A stretch of DNA of 64,000 nt, taken from the NCBI RefSeq assembly GCF_030272615.1, contig NC_081409.1:210101190-210165189 (forward strand), read 5' to 3'. How positions within the stretch are numbered: the stretch's first letter is position 1; each line of letters begins with the position of its first letter. This stretch comes from Cryptomeria japonica. Its lineage: Eukaryota > Streptophyta > Pinopsida > Cupressales > Cupressaceae. Positions 32,217 to 44,102 of the stretch are shown piece by piece. The notes under the pieces are model-generated. The model was not told the DNA's origin, ran no database searches, and saw only the letters and a list, made by a program, of their open reading frames with translations. The position numbers and the translations under genes are program-made.

Positions 32217-35200
32217 CTAACTAGTGCTTTTGTTAACAAACTGAAAGATAAACAGATTTAACGTCCCCACATGTTCTATGTATTTGTCATCTTTGTACAT
32301 TACAATATCTTTGTTCATTCTCCTCATGTCGGTTTCTATCAGGAAATAATTAGAGAGAATGTGATTTACATAAGGTGATAAATCTTTGTCTCGATCCAAT
32401 CCTACCACTGCTTGATCCTTGTCATTAACGAACTCTTGTTTCCACTGCTCCAGCGACACCAGTTCACCATCATTGTGAAAAGAGGGCACCCTAGGGGTAT
32501 TCCCATTGTCCAATCTTTGAAGCTCTTTTCTCAATCGATCTACAAACTCATCATGTGACTTCAGGTAAGTCTTGGTTTAAATCTTCTTACCAGGAGTCAT
32601 TAAACTGTCATCATTCATCAACTCCTACAACCACAATCTGAGCCTTTCATGCTCCCTCAAAGCTTTGGTTGTCCCAGTGTATGTCATCCAATAGTTCTCT
32701 GCGACCAACATCACACTTATGAATCTATGCTCAATGCTTTCATGAACAAACTTATCCATCTTCTACTGCATCTTTTCTATTTGCCAAGATGACCTTTTTG
32801 CCTTGCTCCTCCAATATATTGCATCTGTCCAGGCATCCATAGCATCTTGGTCAACACCATAAGACATCCCTGTTTCACTAGTGCCTATCTCAATCTGTAG
32901 TAATCTTGCTTGTAGTCTTTACTTCTCTTCATCAGCCTTTTCATATAGGCTCTTGTATGTAGAGTTCTCTCTGACAAGAAACTTTATTTGATCTTGATTT
33001 AGCTTGGCCACATCCAAGTTTAGTTTGGAAGTTATTTTGGGATCAATCTTTCCAACTTGTTGTATCATCAAATGTCCAAAAGCTTCTTTTGTGTTAATCA
33101 ATGTGGGTCTCTTATCTTTAGGATAGATAGCCCATTGTAGAAGAGATTTTTGATCTCGATCATATCCTGATCCCCTGAAGAGTTTATCAATTTCATCTGG
33201 AATCATTTTCTCATTTGGATCCTATTTTTTGAGAAAGTCATCAAATAAGAGGGAAGACTTCATATCCCATCCAGAACACAATAGCAGGCCAGCCTCCTTA
33301 AGCATCTGTCTCCCTTTTTCAGGTGTCATTTCTTTCATCATAAGATCCATTTCGACCTATAACTTTTGGACCTATTGCTCTTCATTGCTATTTTTCATGA
33401 TGTTTCTAATCTGTAGTCCTTTATGTTGATATAGAAATATTGTGAACTCTTTGGAGGCAATAAAGTCACTATTAGCAATGAAATACTCATGTTCCAAGAA
33501 TCTAACATCAACAACTTCTCGGACATTGAACTGTCCTGTTGTCAAATCCATCTATGTATCCCCTTCATAACTAGGAGGGTAGTCTTCTCTAGGAGTAAAT
33601 GGAATAACACCAGATGTAGCAGCAGGGGACATATGAGCTAAAGGCTCTCTACTTCTAATGGTATCAATATACTCCCCAAAGACATGAGGTGGAACTCCTT
33701 CAATTATTTCCAATTCATGATCCATAAGTTTGTTGGCCAACTCCAAGGGGTCCTCAATCTTTTGCAATACATTTTCATCCATTTTACCTCTGAAAAGCTT
33801 CCATTTGTAGGCTTGCATCACCTTCTCAAATTTTCCTCTTTTTGCTCTCGCCTCTTCTCTATCAATGTTCTTAATGAGATCATTTGGCAAATATTACTTA
33901 TTCTCTCCAACCTTTGGCTTCTCTGATGACCAGGTTTTCCTTATATATCCCTCAGGATCAAAATTTAGACTTTGGTCCCCCATTGCCATGCCATAATAAT
34001 CCAACTTTGTCTGCAGCAAGCCTTAACTTTTGGAACTTTTCACAACAAAGTCTGAAAAGACTAACAATCCAGGCATAATTGACTCTTTCCCATGGTTTGT
34101 CAGATGTTCTGCACTCACAATTGACAACTGCCTCACAATTTCCAGGCAAGCCACTCTGTTAGGCACTGTAAGTTGTAATAGATATGGTTTTCCTTCAAAC
34201 CCATACACCCTTATTTGTGTGCAATCTGAAAAACAATACCAGTCTCCCCAATTGTGGTCAATTGAGGAATCTTCACCAGAATCCTTAGGTCTCAAGAGTC
34301 TTTGAATCTCTGGTGCAAGAGCATGGTCACAGGGACAACCCAACAATCTATACAATGTTTTAACAAAGAACTCCTCAAAGTGCCAATACTGATTATTGGC
34401 ATATCTCTAGTCCCATGAGGAAACCCATAATTGAACTAGTTTTCTCACTCCAGCCTTGTCATAGGCTCTGACACATAATTTTTCTAGCCACAATCCTTCA
34501 TCTTGGATAACATATAGCAGCATATGCATAAGAAAGGAATAATGCTTAAAGTGCACATTGATCACATCCCCTTTCAACTTCTCCAAACCATGATTCAAGG
34601 CTTCAACTAGGTAAGCAGTAAAATCAAAGAAGCGGGGGTCTCTAGACTGCAAATCAACACAAATAACCATGGCTGCAATATCCATTAAAGGGTGGGATTT
34701 TATCCTTAGAACTTGAGCAACACAGTAATAGGTATATTTGGAGTAAGGGTGGAAGGAGTTGACATCATAAGGGTCTTTGTCATCCTGGCCTAATGGCACT
34801 AAAGACCCTACATTTCTAGGCCTGTGTATGGGGAGCCTCCATGTTTTGTAAATGTGTTCTAGGTTAAATTATTCATTTGTCAATTTCTTGAGGTCAATTG
34901 GTTCCTCAAACCCCCAATCTAACTCAAACACAGTGTCGATAACCTCCCTTGTAATTGAAAGAATCAGTTTACCCATATAGTTATATATGGTTCTGGTTTT
35001 AGGGTAATAGTTGCTTGCTAAGGCTTTCATGAGTTCTACATTTACAAAGACATTAGCCACAACCAATTTGCCTAAGTTTAATCACCATAAATTATTTATA
35101 GGTTGAGGGGCAACTCTTCTATTGTATCCATACACAAACAACTCATATCCCGTTAATTCGGTCCATGTGTCTCCAAGATCCTCAAATTGATCCTCGAGAC

Positions 35201-35366
35201 CTTCCTCATCTATCTTAATCTTTTTAGACCTTAAATTGGATGATGGCCACTGATCAATCAAATCTTGGGCCAAGGAACGCCCCTCCTTCTGTCTCTTGGG
35301 TTTGTCCTCTGTGGCAAGAGGTTCCTTTCCCTTTCTAGTTTTACTAGCTTTAGATGATGATTCCAT
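32217..35366 (-). pseudogene. LTR-encoded reading frame of E3, copy in 3' LTR
   Basis: From ATG at 35366 (M-E-S-S-S-K-A-S-K-T-R-K-G-K) to 32217 the minus strand stays in one frame for 1,050 codons; about ten to fifteen stops break it, no frameshift. Visible parts: a basic Lys/Arg start that resembles a nuclear localisation signal (K-P-K-R-Q-K), a folded region of about 400 residues (Y-E-L-F-V-Y-G-Y-N; R-T-I-Y-N-Y-M-G-K; F-E-E-P-I-D), a Cys/Trp-rich part (D-W-Y-C-F-S-D-C), a linker with P-R-E-D-Y-P-P-S-Y, a helical part likely to coil (L-V-R-E-N-S-T-Y-K-S-L) and a C-terminal domain (G-N-T-P-R-V-P-S-F). I do not recognise the family. The fold of the first part might relate to plant-transposon PMD-like domains; that needs a profile search. 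Confidence 0.75.
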
Positions 35367-36294
35367 TTGAATTTAAAAAGGGGATCTGTATACGGATAAC
35401 TTACTTGAAATCTATGGACCTTCTCTGTGAACTCGTTTGATTTCTACTTTTTGTTCGTCGCCTGTGGATTCCTCAATACTATGTCCTTCATTATCAATTT
35501 ATCACTTATGGCGAATTAAGTAGTTAGTAATGGCATTTCAACAACGGTCACTTAGATACATGTTTGAATTAAATAGTGATGTGACCTAGCCGAGATTTGA
35601 TTCTGATCTTCATGGCAATTAATAATCACTTTGATGAAAACATGTCTTTCAGTCACTAGTTTTTCGATCCATCGATCCCTTTATTTCCATCGAAAACATT
35701 TTTGCTTCAAATATTATGTCAATGAGGTATTTCCTCTTTCTATCAAAACACTGTATTCGATGAGAGTGTCCATCTTTTCACTGATACACATCCTATATTA
35801 ATTGGCTTCCATGTTGAAGAAACTTCAGGCTTCGATAGCTCCCTTTATCTTTCCATCGAAACACATTTTTTATCAATACCATTATACCCTTTCGATGAAA
35901 GAGTATATTGTTTCATCGAAGCCCTTCTTTCTTCGATGACCTGCTTTCATTAACATCTCTCATCGATGAACTCATTAATAATTTCTTCGATAATATTCCC
36001 ATCATTGAAATAATATGTATCGGTGACTTGTCTTTTAGTCTCATCGAGACTCATATCCTATCAATATCCTTTATCGATGTAACTTCCTTCCATTCGATCA
36101 ACATTAGTCTTGCGATAAGACTGTTGTTATTGGTGAGTCTTCTATGTGTTAAGCTAATAGCATTATTTCCTTGAAATCCTTTTCCCGTCGATGAGACCAT
36201 TTCCGCTTTCTTCGATATTATTTTGTTAATAGAATTATTGCTTTCGGTGAGTCCCCTTCTAAGTTCATCGCTATTCCTTTTTCTTTGACAACCC
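35367..36294 (-). repeat. TCGATG-motif-rich leader of E3 3' LTR
   Basis: Between the TATA box and the LTR reading frame, words such as TCGATGA, CATCGA and TTTCATCGA recur about every 15-30 bp, mainly at about 35650-36300. The other LTR shows the same words with better conservation (e.g. 47578, 47607, 47631, 47645, 47702, 47744, 47761, 47803, 47821, 47851, 47875, 47949, 47961). Spacing is near 20 bp on average but not strict. Bases between are not conserved among the repeats. Confidence 0.65.
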
Positions 36295-36301
36295 TTTTAT
36301 A
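36295..36301 (-). promoter_or_regulatory. Candidate TATA box of E3 3' LTR
   Basis: Minus strand TATAAAAGGG, kept in the other LTR at 48182-48188. It lies about 200 bp inside the LTR, so U3 would be short and almost the whole LTR, with its reading frame, would be in the transcript. Confidence 0.5.
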
Positions 36302-36499
36302 TCGATGATACGTCGCTGGGTCTCATCGATACGAATTGAATTTTAATATTTCGATAGGATGCCATCAAACTTGTTTGACAACTTATAGGATACTTTACTT
36401 TGGTAGGAAAATGATGGTTTCTCTTCTAGAAATGGGGGATTTTATGATTTAATTTCACAAATCAATAAATTTTATTTAATTTAGATTTGGTGCTCAACA

Positions 36500-36639
36500 T
36501 TGGCTCTGATTGGGGATGGGGGTATGCTACGGATACCTTCAAGAATGTAGACTCTCTGGTTTACACAAGACAAAAATCCAAGGAAATGTGGTATTTTACA
36601 ATGGGAGTGAAACCTAAACTACTGTACATGGAAAAGTTG
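36500..36639. other. E3 gap between integrase end and 3' LTR
   Basis: The place where a polypurine tract should be. The sense (minus) strand is C-rich here (CATACCCCCATCCCC) and has no purine run touching the LTR. Confidence 0.6.
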
Positions 36640-37980
36640 TCAAGAAAAGAAGTTTTTTAAGAATTGTCCATGTACTGGCAATTCTTGAACTTCTCCTGTA
36701 GCACTTTGGAGAAAATAGGAATATTCCCCTGCTTTATCCATAATCACATATGGTCCAAGCCATAAAGCCTCAAACTTGCCATGCTTGCCTTTGTCTTGAC
36801 TCTTGACATTCCACATTAGAACCCAATCACCAACCTTAAATTTTCTATCTATTGTTCTTTTGTCATACAACCTTTCCATCTGATTCTAAGTTTTGATTTT
36901 CTATTCCTGAGCTTCTGCTCTGACTTCATCAAGCTCTACCAACTGCATCAGCCTTTCTTGCAAAGGGTCATTAACATCTATCCCTTCTTGTGTCATGAAT
37001 CTATGCACAGGTAGGAGATTATCTAAAGGAAGTCTAGCCCTTTTAGCATAAACTAACTCAAATGGAGACTTCCCTGTAGATTGTTTTACTGTTATTCTAT
37101 ATGCCCATAACGCTAAATTCAGCTTTGAGTCCCACACCCTTTTATTCTATCCTAACACTTTTTTGATGATCTTTAGGATGTTTTTGTTACTTGACTCAAC
37201 CTACCCATTACCTTGAGGGTGATAAGGAGATGAATGAGATAGTGTGATGCCATACTCTTCACAAAAGGTGTTGAATTCTTCAGACCTAAAGGCCATGCCA
37301 TTATCAGAGATAATCCTTGCAGGAACACTGAATCTAGTGATGATATTCTCCATTATGAATTTTATCACCACTTTACTAGTGGCCTGTTTAGTAGGTATTG
37401 CCTCCACCCATTTGGTAAAGTATTCTGTAGCAACCAAAATCCATCTATGTCCTCCACTTGACTTTTTTGATATTTCTCCTATAAAGTCTATTCCCCACTA
37501 CTGAAATGGTTCTTCAACTTGCATTGGTCTCAATGGGAGTAATCCTTGATACTTCATCTTGCCTGAAATTTTTTGACAAGCCTCACATTTTCTGACATAA
37601 GCATAGGAATCATTGAACACACATGGCCAAAAATATCCAGATCTTAATATCTTGTGTGCAATAGTTTTGGCTAAGAAATGACTACCACAAACCCCATCAT
37701 GCATTTCTTGTAGGATTTTCTTTTCTTGGCGTTCATCTAGGCATAGTAACAATATCCCATCTCTATTTTTCCAATACAAGTCTCCATTGATGATCACATA
37801 TTTTGCAGACTTTAGCTTCAAAGTTCTCTTCTGATTGTCAGTCATATTATCTAGACATTTCATGTGTTTGAGATAATACATGATGTCTGTATACCATGTT
37901 GTATTCTCAATACTGAAATTGGCTTCTTCCAATCCTACTCCATTTACCTGAAACTCTTCAACCTCTTCTCCTACCATGAG
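36640..37980 (-). pseudogene. E3 integrase
   Basis: Minus strand. The zinc finger is at about 37570-37720 (L-Q-E-M-H-D-G-V-C-G-S-H, then K-C-E-A-C). The core shows T-E-Y-F-T-K-W-V-E-A-I, I-I-S-D-N-G-M-A-F and H-P-Q-G-N-G, the last followed by a stop where the catalytic Glu segment begins. The C-terminal part (36640-36879) has F-K-V-G-D-W-V-L-M-W and L-G-P-Y-V. All segments from 38166 to 36640 are in one frame. It ends 140 bp before the LTR. Confidence 0.85.
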
Positions 37981-38500
37981 TTTAACCAACCCCTGACCTT
38001 TGATGGCTTCTGAGATCTTGAGCTCAATATTGAATTCTTGAATCTGATTGATCCATTTGCATCTTCTCCCTGTGACCTCAGTTTGCCTAAATATATCCTT
38101 CACTGCTGCATTGGGAACATATGCTATAACTTCTGCACCTACCAAATATGGCTTGAATTGTTTCATTTGGTTTTACTAGGGAATAAGCTTGTTTTTCATT
38201 CAAATCATATTTAATTTCAGATGAGTTCAACAACTTATTGAAATATGCAATGGGTTATTCACAACTGTCCTGGTTCTTTTGTAACAACACTGTTGCTACT
38301 GTATGACAAGAGGCAAATGAAAAAATCAAGAAAGGCTTATTAAAATATGGAGATATCAATAACGGTGCTTCAGATATTGCCCTTTTTATGGCTATAAAGG
38401 CATCCAATGCTTCTCCATCCCAATTTATTTTGGCTCCCTTTTTCAACATCCTTACTATAGGTTTTATGATGTCTGCAAAATTAAGGATAAACCTTTTGAC
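37981..38500 (-). pseudogene. E3 RNase H domain after RT
   Basis: The minus strand has I-N-W-D-G-E-A-L-D-A-F and P-L-L-I-S-P-Y-F-N-K-P-F, the usual RT to RNase H connection, then a strand F-S-F-A-S-C where D-A-S is expected (first Asp lost), and later the tether E-F-N-I-E-L. A frame change lies between 38170 and 38250. Confidence 0.7.
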
Positions 38501-39120
38501 AAAATTGATTTGTCCTAGAAATTATTGAATAGCTCTGACAGTCTTTGGGATAGGGATTTCACTTATTGCAGCTACTCTTTCTGGGTCAATCTTTACCCCT
38601 TCTTTGGATACTATATGACCTAGGAGCTTTCCTTCTTCAACTGCGAAGTGAAATTTGTTTGGATTTAGGGAAAGTCCATATTCCAAAGACTTCTTGAATA
38701 CCTTTTCAAGGTGATCGTAGTGGTTTTCAGCCCTTTTTGAATAAGTTGTCAAGTCATCCTAATACACCACCATTATTACGTCAATTAACTCTGCAAACAC
38801 CACATCCATTGCTCTTTGGAATGTTGCCCTTGCATTTGTCAATCCAAATGGCATTCGAGCATATACATATGTGCCCTGTGGTGTTGTGAAGGCTATTTTA
38901 TATTGTTTAGCTTCTTTAACCTTCACCTGATTATAACCTGAGAACCCATCCATCATGGATAATAGCTCGCATTGAGTTACTTTCTGCAACATGCTATCCA
39001 TGTTAGGCAAAGGGTAATTATCCTTCAATGATGATATGTTCAAATTCTTGAAATCTACACATAGTCTTATGTCCCCATTTTTATTTCTAACGGCTACCAA
39101 ATTCAAAACCCAAGTAGAAT
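38501..39120 (-). pseudogene. E3 reverse transcriptase
   Basis: Minus strand V-A-V-R-N-K-N-G-D-I-R-L-C-V-D-F, S-M-M-D-G-F-S-G-Y-N-Q-V, M-P-F-G-L-T-N-A-R-A-T-F-Q. The active-site box (38752-38765) reads Y, stop, D, D: a TAG falls inside Y-x-D-D. Then H-L-E-K-V-F and G-K-L-L-G-H-I-V-S follow in frame. Without that stop the domain would look nearly complete. Confidence 0.88.
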
Positions 39121-39657
39121 ACCCACAGGGTTTAATTATCCATCTTTCATTTTTATTGTTTCCTCTTTCATCTTAGGGAGTAAAGTCGGATTTATAGGCC
39201 TCTTCTTTTGTTTGAATGGCTTGGCATCAGGCTTAAGAGGTATTTCATGTTGAAAGAGATCCTGCTTGTAGGCTTTGAGGTCATCATAAGACCACGCAAA
39301 TACATGCTTATACTTTATGAGTAACATCACCAATTGTTGCTTCATTTTAGGAGTCAATTTCTTACCAATAAAAACATGTCTTGGTGATTCTTCGCTTCCC
39401 AAATTAATCTGCTCAATGTTAGTTTCCTTGACTGCGGTCCCTTTAATTTTGACTTTGTCTTGTTTGTTGAAAGTTATTTCTAGTGCGACTAGTCCTCTAG
39501 GTATCTTATTAGATTTTAACTGTATGATTTCCTATCCAAACAGAGTCTCTTTCCCATCTGTCCTTTCCCCAAAATCATTGAAGTTGATAGCTTGTGCTTG
39601 GTAGTGATCCACACACTGTAAAAACTTCAATAAGTCAACATCATCATGAAAAACTTG
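39121..39657 (-). pseudogene. E3 pol linker between upstream RNase H and RT
   Basis: The minus strand has H-V-F-I-G-K-K-L-T-P and F-A-W-S-Y-D-D-L-K, the RT-leading motif also seen in E1 and E2, then P-L-K-P-D-A-K-P-F-K-Q-K. A frame change of one base separates this from RT. Confidence 0.7.
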
Positions 39658-40349
39658 CTAATTGTATAGGTTATCAGGGATAGAGGGCCTAAATTTTATT
39701 TCTACCTCTGACACTCCATTCAGTGTTATATCATTTCCTTTTAAAGAAACATTAGCCAAGAAGTCAGCCATGATATTATTTGATCTATCAATCCAACTTA
39801 TCTGGAAAGCATCAAACAGTTCAATGGTGTCCCACACAGCATCCCTGTATTGTTTCAACCTGAGATGTTTAGAAGCATACTTCTGTTTGATCTGAGATAT
39901 CACTAACTCTGAATCCCCAAAGACACTGAGCAATTTAATTCCATGTTTGGTAGCCACATTAAGTCCAGTAAGTAGAGCTTCATATTCTGCAATATTATTT
40001 GTACATTCAAATATCAGCTTAAAAGAATACTTGAACATCTCTCCATCTGGTGAAATAAATATAATTCTAGCCCCACTTCCTTCCTTACTGCATGATCCAT
40101 CAAAATACATCCTCCATACTTGATCCTTATTTTCCTTGACCGAAGATTCAATTGGAGTCAAGCTCTGTGTTTTTGGTTTTTTCAACTCCACTTTAAAGTT
40201 ATCTATATCTGACTGGATGAAGCATACTGATTCAACAGGTTCTGCCTCCTCAATAATATACTCAGAATGAGGTTCTCTCTCAATTCTCACTTCCTGTCCA
40301 TTCACTGGTATAGTGGCGTATGATAAGTCTAGCTCAACATGGCCTCCTA
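39658..40349 (-). pseudogene. E3 archaeal-type RNase H between protease and RT
   Basis: On the minus strand, at about 40128-39740, all four acids are seen: R-M-Y-F-D-G-S-C, A-E-Y-E-A-L-L-T-G-L, F-G-D-S-E-L-V-I-S-Q, and N-N-I-M-A-D-F-L-A. About 85 residues of linker come before it. In E2 this domain follows the ordinary RNase H; here it precedes RT in a still open 240-codon frame, so the order is real and not a rearranged fragment. E1 has the same order. Confidence 0.85.
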
Positions 40350-40720
40350 TTAGATTGGACCATTGTCTGGATAACAACATGCCATAATTAGGAGGACATC
40401 AACCATGGTGATATCTATTTTATAAGATGCTTCTGGACATGCTGCTAACTTGAATTCAACATCCTTCATGACACCAACCACTGGGACAAAATGGTTATCC
40501 ATAGCATAACATTTACCAAAATTTGTGTCCACTTCCATTCCAAGTTCCTTCATGACTCCTACAGGCATAACATTTATAGCAGCTCCTAAATCAATCATGC
40601 AATTTTTTATCATCTTGTTATTGATCATCAAGTTTAAATAGAATGGGTCTACTTGAGAAGGATTTTTTGTTATTGTTGACCCTAAGTATATGGTTGGAAC
40701 ATGGCTACTCTCAGCGTTAC
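40350..40720 (-). pseudogene. E3 aspartic protease
   Basis: Minus strand M-I-D-L-G-A-A-I-N-V-M-P is the active site in its D-L-G form, usual in some plant gypsy groups, with V-V-G-V-M-K-D-V and a later hydrophobic strand. It is in frame with gag; a frame change occurs just after it, near 40360-40380. Confidence 0.8.
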
Positions 40721-42944
40721 TATTCTAACCATTTTGTTTATGTTCTTTACTTTTTTCCTCAGAAACACCATTGATCACCTTCAAAGTTTTCTCGCGATAC
40801 TCTGGAAACTTCATCATCTCAAGTAGTGGTACAAAGACCTTCATCTGTGTCAAGGTATTAGCAATATCAAATGATATTGTAATAGGCAATGCTGAAGTGT
40901 TCATTGTATCATCCTTTTCATTTGTTTGTATTTTGGAAGTCTGCAACTCCTTTTCCTTAGTTATTTTTGTATTTTTCTCATGGGTCTTACTTGGCTTAGT
41001 TATTGGCTTAGATGTTCTATTACTCTCCTTTATGAACATGCCTAATGGTTTACCCTATTCAGGATTTATGGTTCTGTTCCTTAGCATGTAGGTCCTAATT
41101 ATCTCTCGTTCTTCTTTAGTAGGGATCTTGAACTTGACTTCATCTTCCTCATCTGAGAATACTTGTTGCATACAACACTATTGATTGATCCGTCTAGAGT
41201 TTACATCATTTTCTTCATCCCCCTCAGATGAATCATATTCCTCAAATGACAGTAAGTTTATTGTATGGTCATCTGCATACCTTTCACATTCTTCTTCTCC
41301 ACCCTACAACTTCATTGCCACTGCACATTGGTAAGGAGAATGAGGCATGTCACATGCTAAGCACCACATATCTTCATCAACTACCTAGTTCACCACATTC
41401 CTCAAAGGGTCTGGTATTTGGTTACCTTCTTTCTGATTCTTATTCACTAGTTTTCCATCTTTCCATGTGGTATTGTAAGGCATATCATGCAATCTGGGCC
41501 TATCATGGTGATAGAATTGTTGTTTCTCTGTTTTATTCACCTTGACAGACAAATCCTTAAGAACATTCAACACCTTATCCAAGTTGTCATCGTCCTTTGT
41601 TTGTTTAGGAGCCTTTGGATTGAATAATATTGCATCCTCCCTTCTCCCCATAGTTCCAACTGATTTTCTATAATTCTCTATAGTTATGATAGCTTTCATA
41701 ACTCCTTGGAGAGTTGTATGATTTTTTGTTTTGAGCTAATAGTTTATTTTACTGTCAAAAGCATTCATGTTGTATAAGATGCTCACTTCAGGAACTGGTT
41801 TTATTCTATTAGCGATTTTGTTCATAACTTTGGTGAATCTTTTATTGAAATCAACCATAACTTCATTAGGTTCCTTCTTGATGCTTATGATTTCGTGCAG
41901 CGCAAACTCAGGACTAATGTGATCTCCATATTGTTCAAGAAAAAGACTTTTAAACTCTGCAAGGTTACTTACTGAAAAATCCGGCAGTGCTCTAAACCAA
42001 TCTCATGCATCTTCTATCAATGACTATATGAATAATTTCATTTTAACATCCTCATATGGGAGACAAAAATCTTCCATGATTGTATCAAAGGATTTGCAAT
42101 GTGTTTCCCCTGAGATAGCATTACTCCCAGTGAATTTTGGTATTGCAGTTCTAATTTCATTCGAGATGGGATGAGGATACACCATCATCCCTGAAAAATC
42201 AAACTACCTAATGCATTTTGTGTTCATCAATCCATATCCGCCTTGAAAGAAATTTCCATAGTTTGGTCTTATATTATTATTATTAGGGGGAAATTGGTTT
42301 TGTGGTTGGAAATGGTTTTGATATGCAAAGACATTAAAATGATTATGCTAATATTTAGGAGGCATATTAGTGTATGGAAAATTGTTGAAGTGATTGTGCC
42401 AGTGCTCAGGAGGCATATTGGTATATGGAATATTATTGTGCCTATGATCATATAAAGGGTTTTTAGATACCTTGTAGGTATTTATTTTTGCATTGACTTC
42501 ATCTTTGTTGCTTTCCCCTTTGTTTGATCTTTGAGTAACTGCATGTTCACACCTCGCCCTGTATCTCTCCAAGTCATGATCAATGTCATCTTCATTGATA
42601 TTTGTGCCCAATTTAGCAAATAATTCTACACACTCTTGTTACCGTTCAGTATCCTTCATTTCAATGGCTACATCCATCATTTGTTTCATTAAGTTTTCCA
42701 TACGGTCTGGTGCATCCATCTTGCTTGAGCCTAAGGAACTTGAAGTACCTGTCCTTGAATTCAGACGATGATTCTCAAAGCCAGGAGGGAACTTCCCTTT
42801 TTGCGCTCTATCCGCAGCTGCCAAGTCCTGATTTCTAGGGTATGTAGGAACTGTGTAGTTCTGTTTATCCAGAGCTAGATGTGAATGGTTTTCAGAATAG
42901 TACTGATTATACTTTCCATTCATGAAGTCATTCTTGGGATCCAT
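40721..42944 (-). pseudogene. E3 gag
   Basis: Start ATG at 42944 (M-D-P-K-N-D-F-M). The minus-strand frame is the same through to protease, with several stops. A Tyr/Pro/His/Asn-rich tandem (P-Y-T-N-M-P-P with H-N-H-F, two to three copies) lies near 42340-42440. The gag core lies at about 42250-41700 (D-W-F-R-A-L-P, then V-D-F-N-K-R-F). A zinc knuckle C-L-A-C-D-M-P-H-S-P-Y-Q-C is at about 41330-41370, one residue shorter than the usual CX2CX4HX4C. Lys/Glu/Thr-rich stretch before protease. Confidence 0.82.
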
Positions 42945-43145
42945 CGGATTATCTATTGATTCTTCTTTTGAATTCCTTTTATTTCTTTTCTAATTAAAGT
43001 TTATTTGTACTATAGGGTGGCATTGCGTTATTGATCTTCTTCTATACATAGAATTTATTATTTCAGAGTCACCACCTTTCTTCTTGAAAGAAAATTGTAT
43101 TTTGTATATGAGTTCTTTCCAACAGTAGAGTCTTTAAATGAATGT
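42945..43145 (-). other. E3 leader between primer-binding site and gag
   Basis: Only 200 bp, very short next to the long leader of E2. No motif array is present here; in E3 the array is inside the LTR. Confidence 0.6.
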
Positions 43146-43163
43146 TCCCCAACAAAGTCGCCA
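43146..43163 (-). other. E3 primer-binding site (likely tRNA-Arg)
   Basis: Minus strand TGGCGACTTTGTTGGGGA, three bases from the LTR end. From memory, plant tRNA-Arg(ACG) would need TGGCGACTCCGCTGGGGA; the three differences are all C to T. Ogre-type elements are also said to use tRNA-Arg. Confidence 0.65.
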
Positions 43164-44102
43164 ATCTGTTGGGTCTCAAATCAATAGATTGGATAGGTTC
43201 TAAGGAAATGCCAACTCCTATGATCAAACTGTTCAATTGACTTGCCCAATTTATAGAGTGAACCTATTTGGTTACTAACTCTCTCACTTTAGGCTCTGTA
43301 GGACCTAGGCGGGTATACCTACTCACTAGTTGTTTTCAATGACTAGTGCCTTTTATAGCAAATTGAGTATCTTGATCTGGCTTCCTCCTATCTCAAAATG
43401 GCATAAGTTCTTAGGATGGAGATATAGCAGATGAGTTCAAGATTGTTGTTGTAGAAGCTATTTGATCTTTGTGCTTGAAATTTATATGTATACACTATCG
43501 CTAATTTACTCTATATTTCCTACTTATCTACTCCTATTACTTCAAAGTAAAATGTGAACTGATATGGTAATGAGTTGTATTTTATAGATGAGCAGTGCCT
43601 CCTTTGCTATTTGGGCTACATAGTCTTTATATTTCTTTAGGACTTATTGTGTAAACTTATGAGACAGTTTTTAAACCCACCCCTTTTGGTAAGTCTGTCA
43701 GTTACTGTTTCTTATGAGCTCTATTTTGATGTTTATATTGTAAACCGCTTGAATGAGTTTAACCCTAACTTTAAGAGACCAGCCAAGGAACAATTAAAAT
43801 TCACAAATAAATCCTTTTGATCCAAATCTACAATATGAAACACAAAACTTCACTAGAAGAACACAAATAACCTTATCTCCTTTAGATAATATCACAAGCA
43901 ACTACCTCCAGAAAATGTAGTAATCCACAACACATACACAAAAGAAAAATAACTGATTATATTATATATTCGCCAAGATGGTACAATGGTAAGCCTAAGG
44001 CTATGATGTATTTCTTCTGTCCTCTTAATATTATAAAAATTCCCTCATTTATATGAGAGTATACAACTTCACCAAGAGGTGTGACTGTTCAGTACATAAC
44101 TA

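Larger units (their letters stand above)
31269..36499 (-). repeat. E3 3' LTR (5231 bp)
   Basis: Pairs with 43167-48382. It ends GCTCAACA; the partner lacks four bases (GCTC) at this point. TGTTG and CAACA form a perfect 5-bp terminal inverted repeat. Confidence 0.92.
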
